Shown: piece by piece, positions 44,881 to 57,050 of the stretch
How the letters are laid out: each line of letters opens with the position of its first letter
Numbering within the stretch: position 1 is the stretch's first letter
NCBI GenBank assembly: GCA_002205965.3
Contig: NADL03000002.1
Span: forward strand, 682,001 to 746,000
From: Kappaphycus alvarezii
Lineage: Eukaryota > Rhodophyta > Florideophyceae > Gigartinales > Solieriaceae
Direction: 5' to 3'
DNA: 64,000 bases
Made by a program: the position numbers and the translations under genes
Notes under the pieces: model-generated
Seen by the model: the letters and a program-made list of their open reading frames with translations, nothing else
Told to the model about the DNA's origin: nothing
Databases searched by the model: none

Positions 44881-45042
44881 ATGGATGAGCTTCTCACGAT
44901 GTTTTTGGAAGCTCTGAATGACATAGATGCAGAGAAAGGTGCTGACAAAATAGCTGCGAAAGAGCCACATGAAAAAAATCGCTTACGAGTTTGGCAACAA
45001 TCTGATGATCTTCAGAAACTGACGACTAAAGTAGCAGATTAA
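44881..45042 (+). CDS. Small unrecognised ORF, 53 codons
   Basis: MDELLTMFLEALNDIDAEKG and on to TAA: an acidic amphipathic start then a mixed-charge helix with RVWQQ. It looks protein-like for its size in an AT-rich area and may be the stub of a transposon accessory protein. No family recognised, no upstream signals seen. Confidence 0.2.
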   Translation: MDELLTMFLEALNDIDAEKGADKIAAKEPHEKNRLRVWQQSDDLQKLTTKVAD

Positions 45043-47197
45043 TTGCAATTGTGTCCTCCAAGGTTCTATATCGAAAGGCACCGAAGGTTTTTTGGCCGCA
45101 GATTACTGGAGATTGTTTCAATAAACCCAAGCGACGCGGATTTGGTACCAAAGCTCGCACTTGAGAAGGAGAGATGATAAAAATATAAGGAACGGGAAGA
45201 ATTCTATGAAGATTTGAAAACAAGTCAGGATTTAGATCTTTCAGAATTCCATCTCCCGGTGTCCGCTTTCATCAAGAATTGAGACATGCTTTTCTGCTGT
45301 CTACTTCAAGTCCTCCACATTTTGTACGAACTACTCCAATAAAGGAGGTGGGTAGCTGAAGTAACGTAAAATCTTTTGTGGTTACAAGCAGCTTCTTAAG
45401 TTTTGAAACGGAATATTACCTACAGCTAATGACCCTGAAGGGTATTTAAGCGTCTTCAACCTATCGTTGAAATCAATAAAAGTAAATTATGCCTTGATAT
45501 ACTTGCTCATAAACTCCAATACGTGCCGTCTACTCGACTTTACTACATTTATATTCGTCTAAAAAGTCTGTTAGTGTCATTCTTGACCGTACCCTCCATA
45601 CAACAGCTCTATTTATAGCTACAGACCCTATTCAAGCAGTACTTATTACCATTACTATCCGAAAGAGCAGATTACCTACCTTTCAATTCGCTGCAATACT
45701 AAAAAAGTTAGTACTACCTGTGGCCTTCTCGAGGCCCACAAGCTTGTAGTACTATGCAGCTAGTTGCATTGGTAATAACAGAATATTTCGAAACCTTTAA
45801 ATATCTCTCTATTGGGAAGAACGAGAATAGGGTTGGGATGCATGCTATTTTGATCACGACTTACCGGCTGGAATAAGGAATTTAATAATTCCCAAAGTAC
45901 CCTATTTTCCAAAACACTCCATAGGAGGGCACTTTTCCTGGAAACCCTTCACCATATCCATCTTTAATGCTTGGGCAGACTGAAAACTTTGGAGCTTCAG
46001 TATAGGTCTGGACGGGCGATTACCGCGAGGGAAAAAGCCATCTGCTGGCATATTTCTTTCAAATTTCCTCTTATCCCACACCCGACAAACGCCTCTATCG
46101 TCTTCCGATTTTCTGATCAAATACTGGTCCAGTTATGACTTAATGCATTAATGAAGGGATCGTGAGTAGGGATTAAATTTATGCACTTCAATGCATGTCA
46201 TCTGAATGCACTATAGTTCTAGCAGTTCAACAAGGAGACGTAACGGCATGGGTTTCCAAACACTTTCTATCGTAAACCACAGAATTAATAATTAGTAACG
46301 AATTTCAATGGCTTACATGATATTTTCCACATCGTACCGCATTTACAACTGTAAATCGCAATGTGTATGATTTACTGTATTGATTCTTATAACACTTGTG
46401 AAAATTAGTTAAATACAGTACAGAATACTTTTTGAAGAATTTCAGAAGCTGTGGGTGTGATACATATAAATGATAAATAGAGGGCAGTTTTTGCCGTACG
46501 ACATCTACCACAATATAAGATATTAAGCGAGTATTTTTCGATTCCATATGACTCTTTTACCCTCTCTTTTAAACTTAATATCGAGATTAATGCCCACGGG
46601 TATTCAAATTACAATCAGTGAGATATCATGGAGCTAAGCATTATAACCGCAGAGAATTTGCAGTTGCCAATAAAGTATAGTCGCAATATCACGCGTTTAA
46701 GTATTTTTATTGTTTCTACTATTTATAAGATGTAAATTAAAATTCATTAGAAGCCACAAACGCCCCGCGCGTCGTTGCATGTTTACTAGCTTCGCAGGAT
46801 GAGCCCCGACCACCATAATAGACGCTACAGTTAAACGAAATTTTTTTGAATAGAAGCTCACTATGAAACCATAAAAATGATATATACAAAATTCAATCTT
46901 ATTAGCCGTACAGAAAATAAGTTTACCGCAAAAAAAATTCCGACCACTAAATTAACACAAAACCAGACCGTTCAGTCGTTAATCTCAGTAAAATATTTAA
47001 AAAACAAATTAGTATTTTTTCTTCGCTCTATGCCTCTCCAATATTTGCGCGCAGTGGTTTGGCATGCTTTCAAGAAGCTTTTGATCAAATTTTGATCCGA
47101 TTTTGACCACTCAATCAGCACAGTATTTTAGCTCTTCACCTGTGCTGAACTGCCGATAGTTAGCATACAATTACCTCCCAAGGATCTCCGGGACATT
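45043..47197. other. AT-rich gene-free stretch
   Basis: Nothing recognised. Isolated ATACAGTACAG at about 46414 belongs to the palindrome family. Confidence 0.5.
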
Positions 47198-47771
47198 TTA
47201 GATGCTATCCATACCGGGTGATCTAGCTGGCCACCCAAGTACATATCTCAAATTGTTTCGCATCCGTTCACGCGACACGTGTGGTGTGTTCATTTTTGCA
47301 TTATCGTGCATAAAAGTCCAGCGAATATGCATGTGCTCATCGGTGTAGGACAGCCGATAGCCATCTAGTGCAGCGCAGTATTTGATAAATTCTAGATTCC
47401 TGTAAATAACTGTCACCCCTGAAACACCGTTAAGAGAAAAAAAGCCCCAAACTATCAATCCTCCACTTACAACCCTCCGCTACGATTAAACAATTCATTT
47501 TTCCTTTAGTCGCGCATATAATGTCTAAACCTGTCCGGCCCATCGAGATTAAACTTCTACTCATCACACTACACATTAGGTCCCCATTCTTGAGCTGATT
47601 TGTTGTGGTGAGCTCTGGTCCGATAAATATGGGCTTCTTGTGCTCTGCAGTCAGCGGCGGTTCTTTCTTGACTTTAATAAATATTAAATACTCGACGTTA
47701 ACCGATGGGTGAATATAAATACCTTTGAATTGAGTAGAAGAGGCTCCTGTATTTGATGCTGATCTCTCCAA
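47198..47771 (-). pseudogene. Tc1/mariner transposase relic
   Basis: Minus strand. IVWGFFSLNGVSGVTVI is the Tc1 'WGxFSxxG' block (about 47440). WTFMHDNAKMNTPHVSRE carries the second catalytic Asp (about 47290), and WPARSPGMDSI the SPD(L/M)NPIE block with Asp lost. Upstream frame 47430-47771 has decayed LTxxHK- and DxxF-like parts. It is the only mariner-type sequence in the window. No TIRs identified. Confidence 0.7.
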
Positions 47772-48484
47772 TGATCTAAGTGCAGTAGAAGTGATTATTT
47801 GGTAGTTTTTTGTATTTTTGATACTGATCTACCCCACTTGATCCTTCCGAAACCTTAATATTACATTTTTGTCCATTTTTAATGCTGTTAGCGACAGCGC
47901 GGTTTCTCAGTCCCCCTCATTTGAAGGAAAAGAGGGGGGCTGAGACCCCTCCTTCAATGGAGAAATTTTCACCTTTTCGTTTGTCTGTCAACTTCTTTCC
48001 TTTCAAAATTCCTTTTCATGTCTGCGTTTCTTAAGCTGGGCTATTGTTGCCTCTACAGATAACTTAAGTCTTTGGAATAGCTTGGAGAACTTTCCTTCGT
48101 ACTTTTTTGCTATGTAACAGTACTGATGTTATTCTGTTTTCGCCTCTGTAAACTTTATTTTGTTCATAATAGCTATTTACGTATGCAGATTGCTTTAGTT
48201 TTTTTCTGCCCCTTAAATGAATCGACATTGGGTCTCAAGGGTGGCTATATTTATCGAGAACGGTCACTTTTTGTCCTCGAATGATAATTTTGTGTTTCTT
48301 TTCTACTTTCGCGCATTGTACTATCATCATCTCCATTTCCTGCGCCCCCCATCATCCATTCCTCACAACCCCCGCCATGTCCTCCTGCATCAGCCGTCCG
48401 CGCTGGACACTATCCATTAAGCATCTCCCTTTCTGGCATGACAAGGGATACTCTTTTCCGTGCTCCAGCGTTGCTCGGAGGTAA
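47772..48484. other. Gene-free stretch
   Basis: Nothing recognised. An imperfect inverted repeat around 47905-47965 (CCCCCTC..GAGGGGG) is seen. Confidence 0.4.
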
Positions 48485-48919
48485 TTGCAAAGCAGGAAGG
48501 CTTCATTGGCGACTGTCATTGCAACTAAATGTCACAGTTTTCGCGAACATCTTTATTTGTTCTACTATCTGCCATCATGCTTAACCTGTCTAGGAAGAAT
48601 GATCATACTGGGTTCCTGGGTAACAGCGTTGCATTTTGCCGCTGTGTCTTTGGTGTTGGAAGTGAATGTATGGTATGAATTAAGAACTGGGGAAGTTATG
48701 GAATACTGCAGAGAACAGAAGTTTGGGAGGTTGGCGGAAGAGTCCAAATTTGGCACCAATAGTTTACTTAAGCTATACCAAGTACCTGCTCCTGGTAGAG
48801 CGAGGGGCAGAAAAAAAGTAAAACCAAAAAAACAAGACTCATCTGAGCAAATTTTATTTAATATGACATTCAGATTTACAATTCTAAATGAGTTCCAACC
48901 CGTCCATACATCTCAATGA
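48485..48919 (+). CDS. Unrecognised ORF, 144 codons
   Basis: An open frame with a non-polar N-terminal half (SWVTALHFAAVSLVLEVNVW could span a membrane) and a basic RGRKKVKPKK stretch. No family, splice signal or neighbour supports it. It may be chance. Confidence 0.15.
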   Translation: MQSRKASLATVIATKCHSFREHLYLFYYLPSCLTCLGRMIILGSWVTALHFAAVSLVLEVNVWYELRTGEVMEYCREQKFGRLAEESKFGTNSLLKLYQVPAPGRARGRKKVKPKKQDSSEQILFNMTFRFTILNEFQPVHTSQ

Positions 48920-50089
48920 AGAAACACCCCTTTTTCCCTGAGCAACAAAATCCCGGGGTAGCGTCTGCAATTCCCAGCAAGCCTCACGTTGCAGAGGCCC
49001 TGAGCTCCTGAATATGTCATGAAAGCGAGTAGTTGCTTCATGGAGACCGTGAACAGCATCGTAAAGCAAAGGTATCCTGTGGCAATGACCGCCCCTGTCT
49101 TCTGTTTTTACTGTTCACAGCATCTAAAATTATTTCAAAATATTCTCTTTTACGACAGTTTTGGGACTACAGCAGTTGGTTTAGCAGATCATTTTTGATT
49201 ATACTGTTCGGGTGTCCTGGATACTGCTCAGCGGGGTTTCCCTACAGTTTGTAATCACTATACGGGAGAAAATTGTGGTGTTTCAATACGTGGGGGGCAA
49301 AGTTTGGGGTGTTTTAATATTTGAAAGACTTGGTCAGCTGAACAATACAGCTATTCCTCTATATAAGAATATTCAACAGAAGGATATTACCGTTACAAGA
49401 TTACAAAAAGCATTTACCTATTTGGTAAGTATGAATTTGATACGTTTTAGAACACTCGAATTTTTAATCGATATAAGAATGGCCTTTGGCACTCCACGGA
49501 TATTTAAAATACAAATATGTACCTTAGAACCTATAATACGTGCGAAATTCAAAAAGCATATGACACCTCAACGACTATTATTTTTGGGGGTTTACTGTAC
49601 CGATAGAATACTTGCTTAAAAGTAATTCACTTCCAGTTCAAACATGAGCACGACACAGCGTGAGCCATTCTTTAATATATATATGTTCACCTCCACATAT
49701 TGCGATCTGTCATATAAAGTGTTGTATAAAGCAAAAATGCAGCGCAGCAATCCTAAATACGAGCAAAAAGTTGCTATCCAGAAAGTATTCTTGCGAAGGA
49801 AAGCGGAGAGGGCTTCAAGTGCCCTGGATGATCTCGCAATATGGGCAAAGAATAGTTTTCACTCCGTTTTCTACCTTCACAACCCGTCATTTCCAGACTG
49901 CTCTCCAAAAAGAAACCAATAGCCCTAACACATAAAGCTTCTCCGCAGTAGGTCGCGCAACAGAGAAAACCCTTTTGACTTGGGTAACGGCAAAGTAAAC
50001 CGCTCGACAATGCATTACAGGTGACTTCATTCGACAGAAATCTCTAAGACCTCAAAAGGAAGCTAATAACCTGGTACCAACTGACGAAG
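48920..50089. other. Gene-free stretch
   Basis: Frames at 49212-49619 and 49644-49922 are open but show no recognisable motif. Possibly the decayed N-terminal side of the adjacent pogo relic. Confidence 0.35.
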
Positions 50090-51010
50090 CGATAAGCATG
50101 AAGTTCGCCGTTGGGTGGCTGGCTAGATTTCAGAAGCGCTGAAACCTTAGGTCGAGGCGGTGTCATGGAGAAAGTGGGATGCAGATGTAGCAGCAGTGGA
50201 AAACACTTTGCCTCACCTCAGGAGCTTGATTCAGAATAAAACAGAGGTGATTTTTGGAATGCTGATGAGACGGGACTTTACTATGAAATTGCTCCTAGAC
50301 GGGAAGATTTCGGAACAATAGATGCCCGGCAGGAAAAAAGCTCAAGTTCGGTTGAATCTTTTGGTTTATTCAAACGCCAGCAGCACGAAAAAGATGCCTT
50401 TGATTATCATTAGGCAGGCCTTTCTACCAGAGTTTCCGCGGCAAAACCGGACAGGAGCTTGGATCCGACTACTGGAATAACAAGAAGGCTTGGATGAATT
50501 CAGGACTCTTCTTGTGCTGGGTGGACCGTTTCAACACCTTTATAAGAGGGAATGCAGCAGAAAGGTTTTGGTGCTACTTTACAATTGCTGCGCGCATGGG
50601 ACTTTGCAAACCCTCCCGGAGTTATCGAATGTGAGAATTGAGTTTCCCCCTCCTAATACTACTTCAAAACTTCAACCCCTTGGATTTTGTAGCTATTTCA
50701 ACCTTACAAACTCGCTACCGGAAGCTGCAGTATGAGAGGGCTCTTGATGCAATGGATGGAAAGGTGTGAACATTTACAAGATCGATCAACTGTTGGCAAT
50801 GAAGTTGGTTCGTGATATTTGGAGCCCATTGCCAGCTAACTTTATTTCAAATTGTTGGTACAAAGTTGGTTTCAACGATCCCGATACTACGACGCAGCAT
50901 GTCAAGTTGGGCGAGGGGCCGAGCGAGAGACAGAGGAGCTCTAGAATGTTGCAAGTCAGATTTTCACTCCCCGCGCAAGGATATTTATCAGCTTTTTGCT
51001 GAATTGTGAT
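50090..51010 (+). pseudogene. Pogo/Tigger-like (DDE_1) transposase relic 2
   Basis: AISMKFAVGWLARFQKR (about 50091-50140) is the CENP-B-type helix-turn-helix. WNADETGLYYEIAP (about 50258) has the first catalytic Asp. VLVLLYNCCAHG (about 50570) is the second block with Asp replaced by Tyr. VRIEFPPPNTTSKLQPLGF (about 50633) is the PPNTT-LQP block with the final Asp lost. LVRDIWSPL and ISNCWYKVGF are the tail. Catalytically dead. Confidence 0.75.
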
Positions 51011-51696
51011 AATATAGACTGTTTTCAGCAGCCTACACTTCGTGACGTGGTCGAGGATATTGCTTAGGAAATTTGTGGTGACAGGGAGAGCACCGATATA
51101 TCTGATACTCGGGACGAGCTTTATATGCTGCCTTCTGACGACAAGCAGCTTCATGCTCTTTCATTGGCAATGCGTGTAGTTGAGGCGCAGGATGCTCCTA
51201 ATTTTAGCGCTCTGCGTTGTCCCTGCCGGTTAAAGCGCTAAATCACCACGCGGAGGGCTACTAAAAAACTTCAAGCAACGACAGATTCATTCTGCCAGTA
51301 AACATTAAAGGAAAACATTTTTGGCTACCTTTTTAAAGTCATCTTTAAACATAAGAATATCAATATCATGGCTTTCCTGTGCTTATTCTTATATCTAGAA
51401 ATCACTGTACAGTGTGGTCATTACTGCTCAAAACATCTGTCACAGTAAACGAACCCCTCTTCTAAATCGAGACAATCTAATGATAAGTTTAATTACAACC
51501 TTAAATACGTAAAATACCGTAATTGTATTGAGAAATTGTATTTCTCAACGATTTACACTTCCTCAGCGGCTTAATTCGCCCACAAGTCTAGCACGAATAA
51601 AGATTTGAACTCTATGAAGTGCCTTTTCCGCTGCACACACTGCTCGGTCAGGTCCTCTTCTAAGATCCCTCAAAGCAACAAAACACAGTACAACAT
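51011..51696. other. Spacer between pogo relics
   Basis: Nothing recognised. CACTGTACAGTGTGG (about 51403) is a short palindrome. Confidence 0.4.
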
Positions 51697-53420
51697 TTAA
51701 TCTGATATTTGGACGCAACTTCTACTGCTGAGATGTGCCTCACACATGACAAACATTGGCGCCCATTTCGCGTACATCTCAACCAGCAAATTCGCAACAT
51801 TTCGTTCGTTTTCATCGCCATCGCGCACTTGGAGATTCTTATTACTCCCTATCTCGTGCTCTAAATGCTTATCATTTACAAAAATCTTGTTTCCACTCCC
51901 AACAAAAGCCGTATTTTGGTTATTATTGGGTTTCCGAGAAGCAGCACCAACACGACTGCATCTTTCTTTTTTGTTAGTTCTCTCAATTTCCCTTTGCTCC
52001 CGCTTCAAAGCACGTTACTTCTCACATTTATAAATTGCCTCCCTTTCCTCCTGAGCTTTCTTTTCTTCAGTTTTTCGTCGTTCAATTAAATCACCGTGGG
52101 TGAACCCCGCGTTTAGAACGTTTCCTTTTCCTGCCCCTTCGCTGACAGCAGTTTTTGTCGGTGCAATCCTGGTTAAAATTGCTCCCGCTAAAGTTTCGTG
52201 ATCAGCGAAAATAGCTGAGACAGAAGAAATTGCCAACGAAGCGCACTTACCGCTGCTAATGACATTTTTGATGTCTTGCAGTACCCATTGATCTGTAGTG
52301 CGCAATGAGAGGCTATCACCTCGCTTGTTGCTGAAAATGATCTCACTTGGCTCTGCGGGCTTCCTGGTCGACTCCCCAAAACGTTTTTAAACCCTGAAGT
52401 CCATCGACCACAGTCCCGTGTCTTCAAAACTGCACTTAATATCGTTCTCCGAAATTAAATTACACCCTTCCATTGCCAGTGCGAGCTAAACGTTCATTCC
52501 AGCGATATCGACATCTAATATACGCAAAAGGCTATCCCGAGTCCTCCGCACTGCCTTTTGAAAAGCCTTATTGATCTTCTGGTCACAAAGCTGTAGAAAG
52601 TGACCGGTTTTTGCCGGTAAAAGCACCACCTCAATGCTGTACTGCCGCGCACATTCGAACCAGTCCCACCCCGCCCTGTATTTGTGTCCATCAATTGTGA
52701 GGAGCACCGTGTGATCCGCGGGCACAATGGTACGCACGTACTTCGAAAAATGATCCACAACAAGAGAAATCACGTCCTCCTGCATAGAAAATGGGTCTTT
52801 GGGAACCAACACCCTCCAGTCGTAAAAAATGGCGACCCATATTGGTTCTTAAAGACATACGAATCCCACGCCCCGAAGCAATTGCTCATGATGTTGTATC
52901 CCTCCATAATCTGAAAGGAGAAATTATATGTCCGGATGCGCTCACTCCAATAGCTACTGTAAAATTTCGCCCGTTTGAGGACGCCAGTTTCGTGCCACCA
53001 TGGTGCGATTTCGACGACAAGAAACATTTTCCCGTTCTCCAAATTGTCCATCTACGTCGGTTTCATCGATGTTCGATATGTGCATCGCACTCTTGAAAAT
53101 GCTATAGTCGAATGATCTCACAGATTCCGAAGCGTTTTTGAGGGTTGCGACATGAGAAAATGTCTCAGCACTCAAGCGGCGTTTGTCCTTGTTTTCCGCC
53201 TTTCCAATGTAATGTCTCTGTTACTCGCTCTCCAACTCCGCACAGCGTTCGCAGAGGGCATTCCCGATTGCCAATCACGGCTTTCGTTTGCCACAATTGT
53301 GCCCATCAAATCCCGCACGAGGGTACTCCAGCTGCGAAACCCCTTCCGCTGCCTGGCAGAAGCGCTCCTTAAGTATTGCGGTCTCACCCTCCGATTACAC
53401 AGGGCGTCTGCCATTGCCAT
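51697..53420 (-). pseudogene. Pogo/Tigger-like (DDE_1) transposase relic 3
   Basis: Minus strand, similar to relic 1. A helical N-terminal part (53172-53420, SAERRK-like), then NIDETDVDGQFGE with the first Asp (about 53070). VLLTIDGHKYRAGW is the second Asp block with its Asp kept (about 52700). LLPAKTGHFLQLCDQKINKAF is the third block (about 52610). A Lys/Glu-rich tail runs from 52305 to 51697. Of the three relics this keeps most catalytic residues, but the frame is broken at least four times. Confidence 0.7.
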
Positions 53421-53862
53421 TATTCTCAGGGTTTTTCAAGGCCGCAACGGCGTCCGAATCTTTCTTTCAACTGCACTCATTAGGCGCCCTGTCGTCCTTC
53501 TAGAAATTCCGGTTACATTCGCTGTTTTGGTCGAGCTGGAGCCCTTACGGAGCATGTTGATGGCTTATGGCGACGCGCGACCTCCTATTCTGCCAAACTC
53601 CGACGTCCAGCAATTTTTTTGGTTTGTTTGCGCATCGATGGGAGCATTGCGCAACTGACATGGGGGTTTTGTTCGAAGTAATGGGAGAGTAGTGTCGAAT
53701 TTTTACGCTTTTGAGCATACATATGCGATTGAGGCTACAGTATGTATTACAATAGACTTGATAAGCTATGAAGATGTGGTCTGGGGTTTGTGGCGCCTTT
53801 CACAGTAGAAAGTTTTGGAGCAAACAGTAATCTTTCTGTGCAATCCTCGTGTTGCTTTTGGC

Positions 53863-53913
53863 GGGCGAATTTAGCCATTGGGCGAATTTAGCCATTGGGC
53901 GAATTTAGCCGCT
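53863..53913 (+). repeat. 17-bp tandem repeat, three copies
   Basis: GGGCGAATTTAGCCATT twice and GGGCGAATTTAGCCGCT once, back to back. A mini-tandem with a GGCGAATTTAGCC imperfect dyad. Confidence 0.85.
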
Positions 53914-54927
53914 GGGGAAGGGTAATACATTTATAACTTTTCGTGGTCAAATGGATCTGATCTCAACGGTCGGTGCTGAACCACTATGATAGAAAGCTGA
54001 AAACCCAAAAAAATAATAAAATTTCTGATATTATAAATAACATAACACCAAATCCTAAACCTTGTTGCACAATACCCGTATTGTGCCCTTCTTGTCTTCA
54101 TTCATTCAAGCAATCATGGCTTTATTGGCTTATATATTGATTATAAAAATTAGAAAAGTTAGGTACAGTACTAGGTCTTTAATTACAGTGCATGTGAAAG
54201 AGTGGCTAAATTGTTATGAACTTTGAATTAGTGCGTAAATTTTTATTAAAATTTTCAAAAAAACTAACCATTTAACCTCCTCTTTCCCCCTGCTCAGTGG
54301 GATGATGATGATATTTGTACTCTGTAATTTTGATTGTCAACACCGACTAGATCCCCTACTGTTTGCCCCATCGAAATGAAGAAATCCACGATTCAGTTAA
54401 ATCAACGACCGTAATGTCCAACGCAGCATGCCTGATGGCTGGTCTTGAGCCGGCATTGTAGAGGAGGTTACGGAGGAGATATCACACTAACATTACAGCT
54501 TCAGTGATTGGTCGGTAGTCCGCAACATGCAGATGTTTGCCGCCCCCTCCAGAGCTAGTTCATTTTAGAGGCCCTGCTCGTTGCACTACTAACAACGTAT
54601 CTCATGACTCTCCCTCATTTTCAGACTCTTTAATACACAGACCTGGCCCTCGTAGTCTTGAAAGTAGCCAACCTGCACCCTCATCAGTAAAGCACCCCAA
54701 TTTTCCCCCCTACTAACATAAGTAGTAAGAAGTTTAATGCGTTCAGTATCTACTGATCAGCTACCTAACGGCATATCCTGGGACACAGCCACTCGCATCT
54801 TTCAAATATTAAAGAACCCAACTTTCACCCCCGTTTAAGCTGTGCACGCACCCAGAAATCTCCAGAAATAAGAAGACTCGGAAAATAAAGTTATTCCATT
54901 GCTTGCCCATTTGTCCCAAACTGACAC
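53914..54927. other. Gene-free stretch
   Basis: AT-rich. GGTACAGTACTAGG at about 54162 is a palindrome-family word. No gene recognised. Confidence 0.45.
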
Positions 54928-55377
54928 TTGTATTACGTGTACAAGTGTTCAAGCAACCTGTACAAATGCTTCCAAGATGGCAATATCCCATTGACATGTT
55001 ATGGAACACGCAAGGGAATGAAATGCAGCCCTTTTCGTCGCAAACTCTGTCCCCTGCAAGCATATATTCCCGATCCTTCAGCTCTCCAAGCTTCGGGTAT
55101 CCATCATACCATCATCACGCATCAAAGAACTGCTTCATTCCCAGAACCCCAGCCCAAACCCAGAAACAAATCATCTGACAATGTCGACCAACCCTCCGAC
55201 CCCGCCCCAGTGCCTAGACTGCCGCCCGAGGCCCGTTCCTTCATCCGCCGAAATTGCCAGAACCATCGGCAGAAGCTGTGGAGTTTGCAGAGAAGAGCAG
55301 ACTACAGGCCCCTGCGCCGCCGCCTATTGATGGTCTTCCTAAACAGCAGCAATCACGTCGACCTCCCAGCCCCCTAA
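54928..55377 (+). CDS. Unrecognised proline-rich ORF
   Basis: A 149-codon frame whose second half (KPRNKSSDNVDQPSDPAPVP, then RLPPEARSF) is proline-rich. Two other frames over 55180-55400 are also open and low in complexity, so the true frame is unclear. No family recognised. It may be one exon of a damaged gene. Confidence 0.2.
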   Translation: MYYVYKCSSNLYKCFQDGNIPLTCYGTRKGMKCSPFRRKLCPLQAYIPDPSALQASGIHHTIITHQRTASFPEPQPKPRNKSSDNVDQPSDPAPVPRLPPEARSFIRRNCQNHRQKLWSLQRRADYRPLRRRLLMVFLNSSNHVDLPAP

Positions 55378-56389
55378 TCCGCTCTTGGGTCGCAAGTAGG
55401 GGTGGAGAACTTGGACTGAGTGTGGTGGGATAGTTATTGCATAGTCTACTCGTTGTAAAATACTGGTGGTTAGGAAGTAATTGTGTGTCGTAAGTAGACT
55501 TTATCAGGGCCAAGTATATTCAGTGATGCCTGGGCGTGGTGGAGGTGAACTGAGTGGTGGCGAATGCGGAGGGAAATACGTGCAAATTGAAAATAATACA
55601 AACCGATCTCGCTGGCGTCCGAGATGGCGTGGGATGTAAGATAGTGTGTAATCACCGCGAGCTCTCTTGGCTTTTCATTTCGAGGCTAATGGCCACTTGA
55701 CCGAGAAGTGCTTAGGTCCAGCCTGAGAAGTACCTTTAGGATAAAGCATAAAAATCTAAAAGAAGTTGATAGTTTAACGATGCGTCTGACCCAAGAAAAC
55801 GTTTGCATTTACGCCACTTTACATTATTTTTGGTACCCTACGGTTAGCGTTAACGGTGCCTGTTGAGTGATACAATTTGTTGGCTTCATCAAGATAAGCA
55901 AGAGGGGAAATGTGGGGTGATTTTATATTTGAAAGATATAGTCCGTTGGGCCCGGAATATCCGAAGGGTGACCAGTAGTATCTCTTAAACTTCCCTAAAA
56001 AGCCGGCTCAAGGCCGCCCAGCAGACAAGCTGCGTTGGACATAACGGCCCCGGCAGCGTGCCTCTGAGTAAGAGTACCGCTCGGACCTCACCATAGGCCT
56101 ACATAAGCAATGAGTAAAGGTCATTTCTCTTCATCTGAAGAAAGTTGGTCTACTTGCTGCTGTTCGCTGCTTATCAGCGCCTTAGTTGCTTGTGGTCGTC
56201 TATTTCTATGGCTATCTGCTCGCGAACTCCACTGCACGTGACCGAAGTGGAACATCCGGTTAGTTCCTACCCCCAAGACGGATCCTACAGTGGACATTGT
56301 AGAAACTATTTGATGTAAAGTGTTATATAACAAATTACTGTATATACATACATATTGTATGTAGTTTACTTGTTCAATTGGTCCGTTAA
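55378..56389. other. Gene-free stretch
   Basis: Nothing recognised between the proline-rich ORF and the RT relic. Confidence 0.45.
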
Positions 56390-56800
56390 GGAATGGGAAA
56401 TTATTGCAATATACAGTCTCTACACCTGACAGCTGGTCGTCTAGCCGCTCACGGCCTCAGCTGCACCAAGGCGACCCAGGTTGCCAGAGGCACTGCAAAC
56501 GTGGCGGCCCGCGACAAGGTTACAACACTGAAACGCAACCTCGCCCGACGCCTCCCTGCTCCCTCACCTCACCTATCTTCTGCGCCAAACACGCCTAAAT
56601 TCACGTTTCGGCCCTGGCGTTTGATTCCCTGGGCGCCCGTTCCACTGGTACCATAGCTTTCATTAAGGAGTTAGTTCCGCAGATCACGTCCAAGTGTCAC
56701 TCGACACCCGGTGTTATCCGCCGCCGTATGGCAGCAAATGAGTTGCACCGTATTGTCATCCATTGCTCAAACTATCCTCTCACGGGCCCCACGCGCATGG
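56390..56800 (+). pseudogene. Reverse-transcriptase C-terminal relic (copy 2)
   Basis: ATQVARGTANVAARDKV and LKRNLARRLPAPSP correspond block for block to ATQMAGGAADIAHRDKV and FERNLVRRIPPPSH in copy 1 (about 10610-10700). After a -1 step at CGGCCCTGG the match continues: LAFDSLGA, then FIKELVPQI and TPGVIRRR against FLEDFIPRI and TKGVIRRR. The frame step falls at the same place in both copies. Only the extreme C-terminus of the parent ORF is present. Confidence 0.65.
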
Positions 56801-56867
56801 ACGACGAGGAATGTACATCCGGTTCAGTCTTTGCCGTGTAGTTCTGTAAACCGCACGCAGTTCACAG

Positions 56868-57050
56868 AATAGTACAGTACTGTAGATACTGATGCAATAA
56901 ACTTCTTTTGATGCCTCTAATTAGGAACATTCAACTACCGCAAGTTACTGTACTGTCCCGTAACTGCTACGTACAGTACTGTACAGTTGTAGTGTCGGGA
57001 ATACTGTACAGTACAGTACTGTACAAAACTGCAGTACAGTACTGTGCAGA
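56868..57050. repeat. TACTGTAC palindrome cluster upstream of p24
   Basis: AGTACAGTACTGTAGATACTG (56871-), TTACTGTACTGTCCC (56945), CGTACAGTACTGTACAGTTG (56970) and TACTGTACAGTACAGTACTGTAC (57002) up to GCAGTACAGTACTGTGC (57031). About 350-530 bp upstream of the p24 start. Confidence 0.75.
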
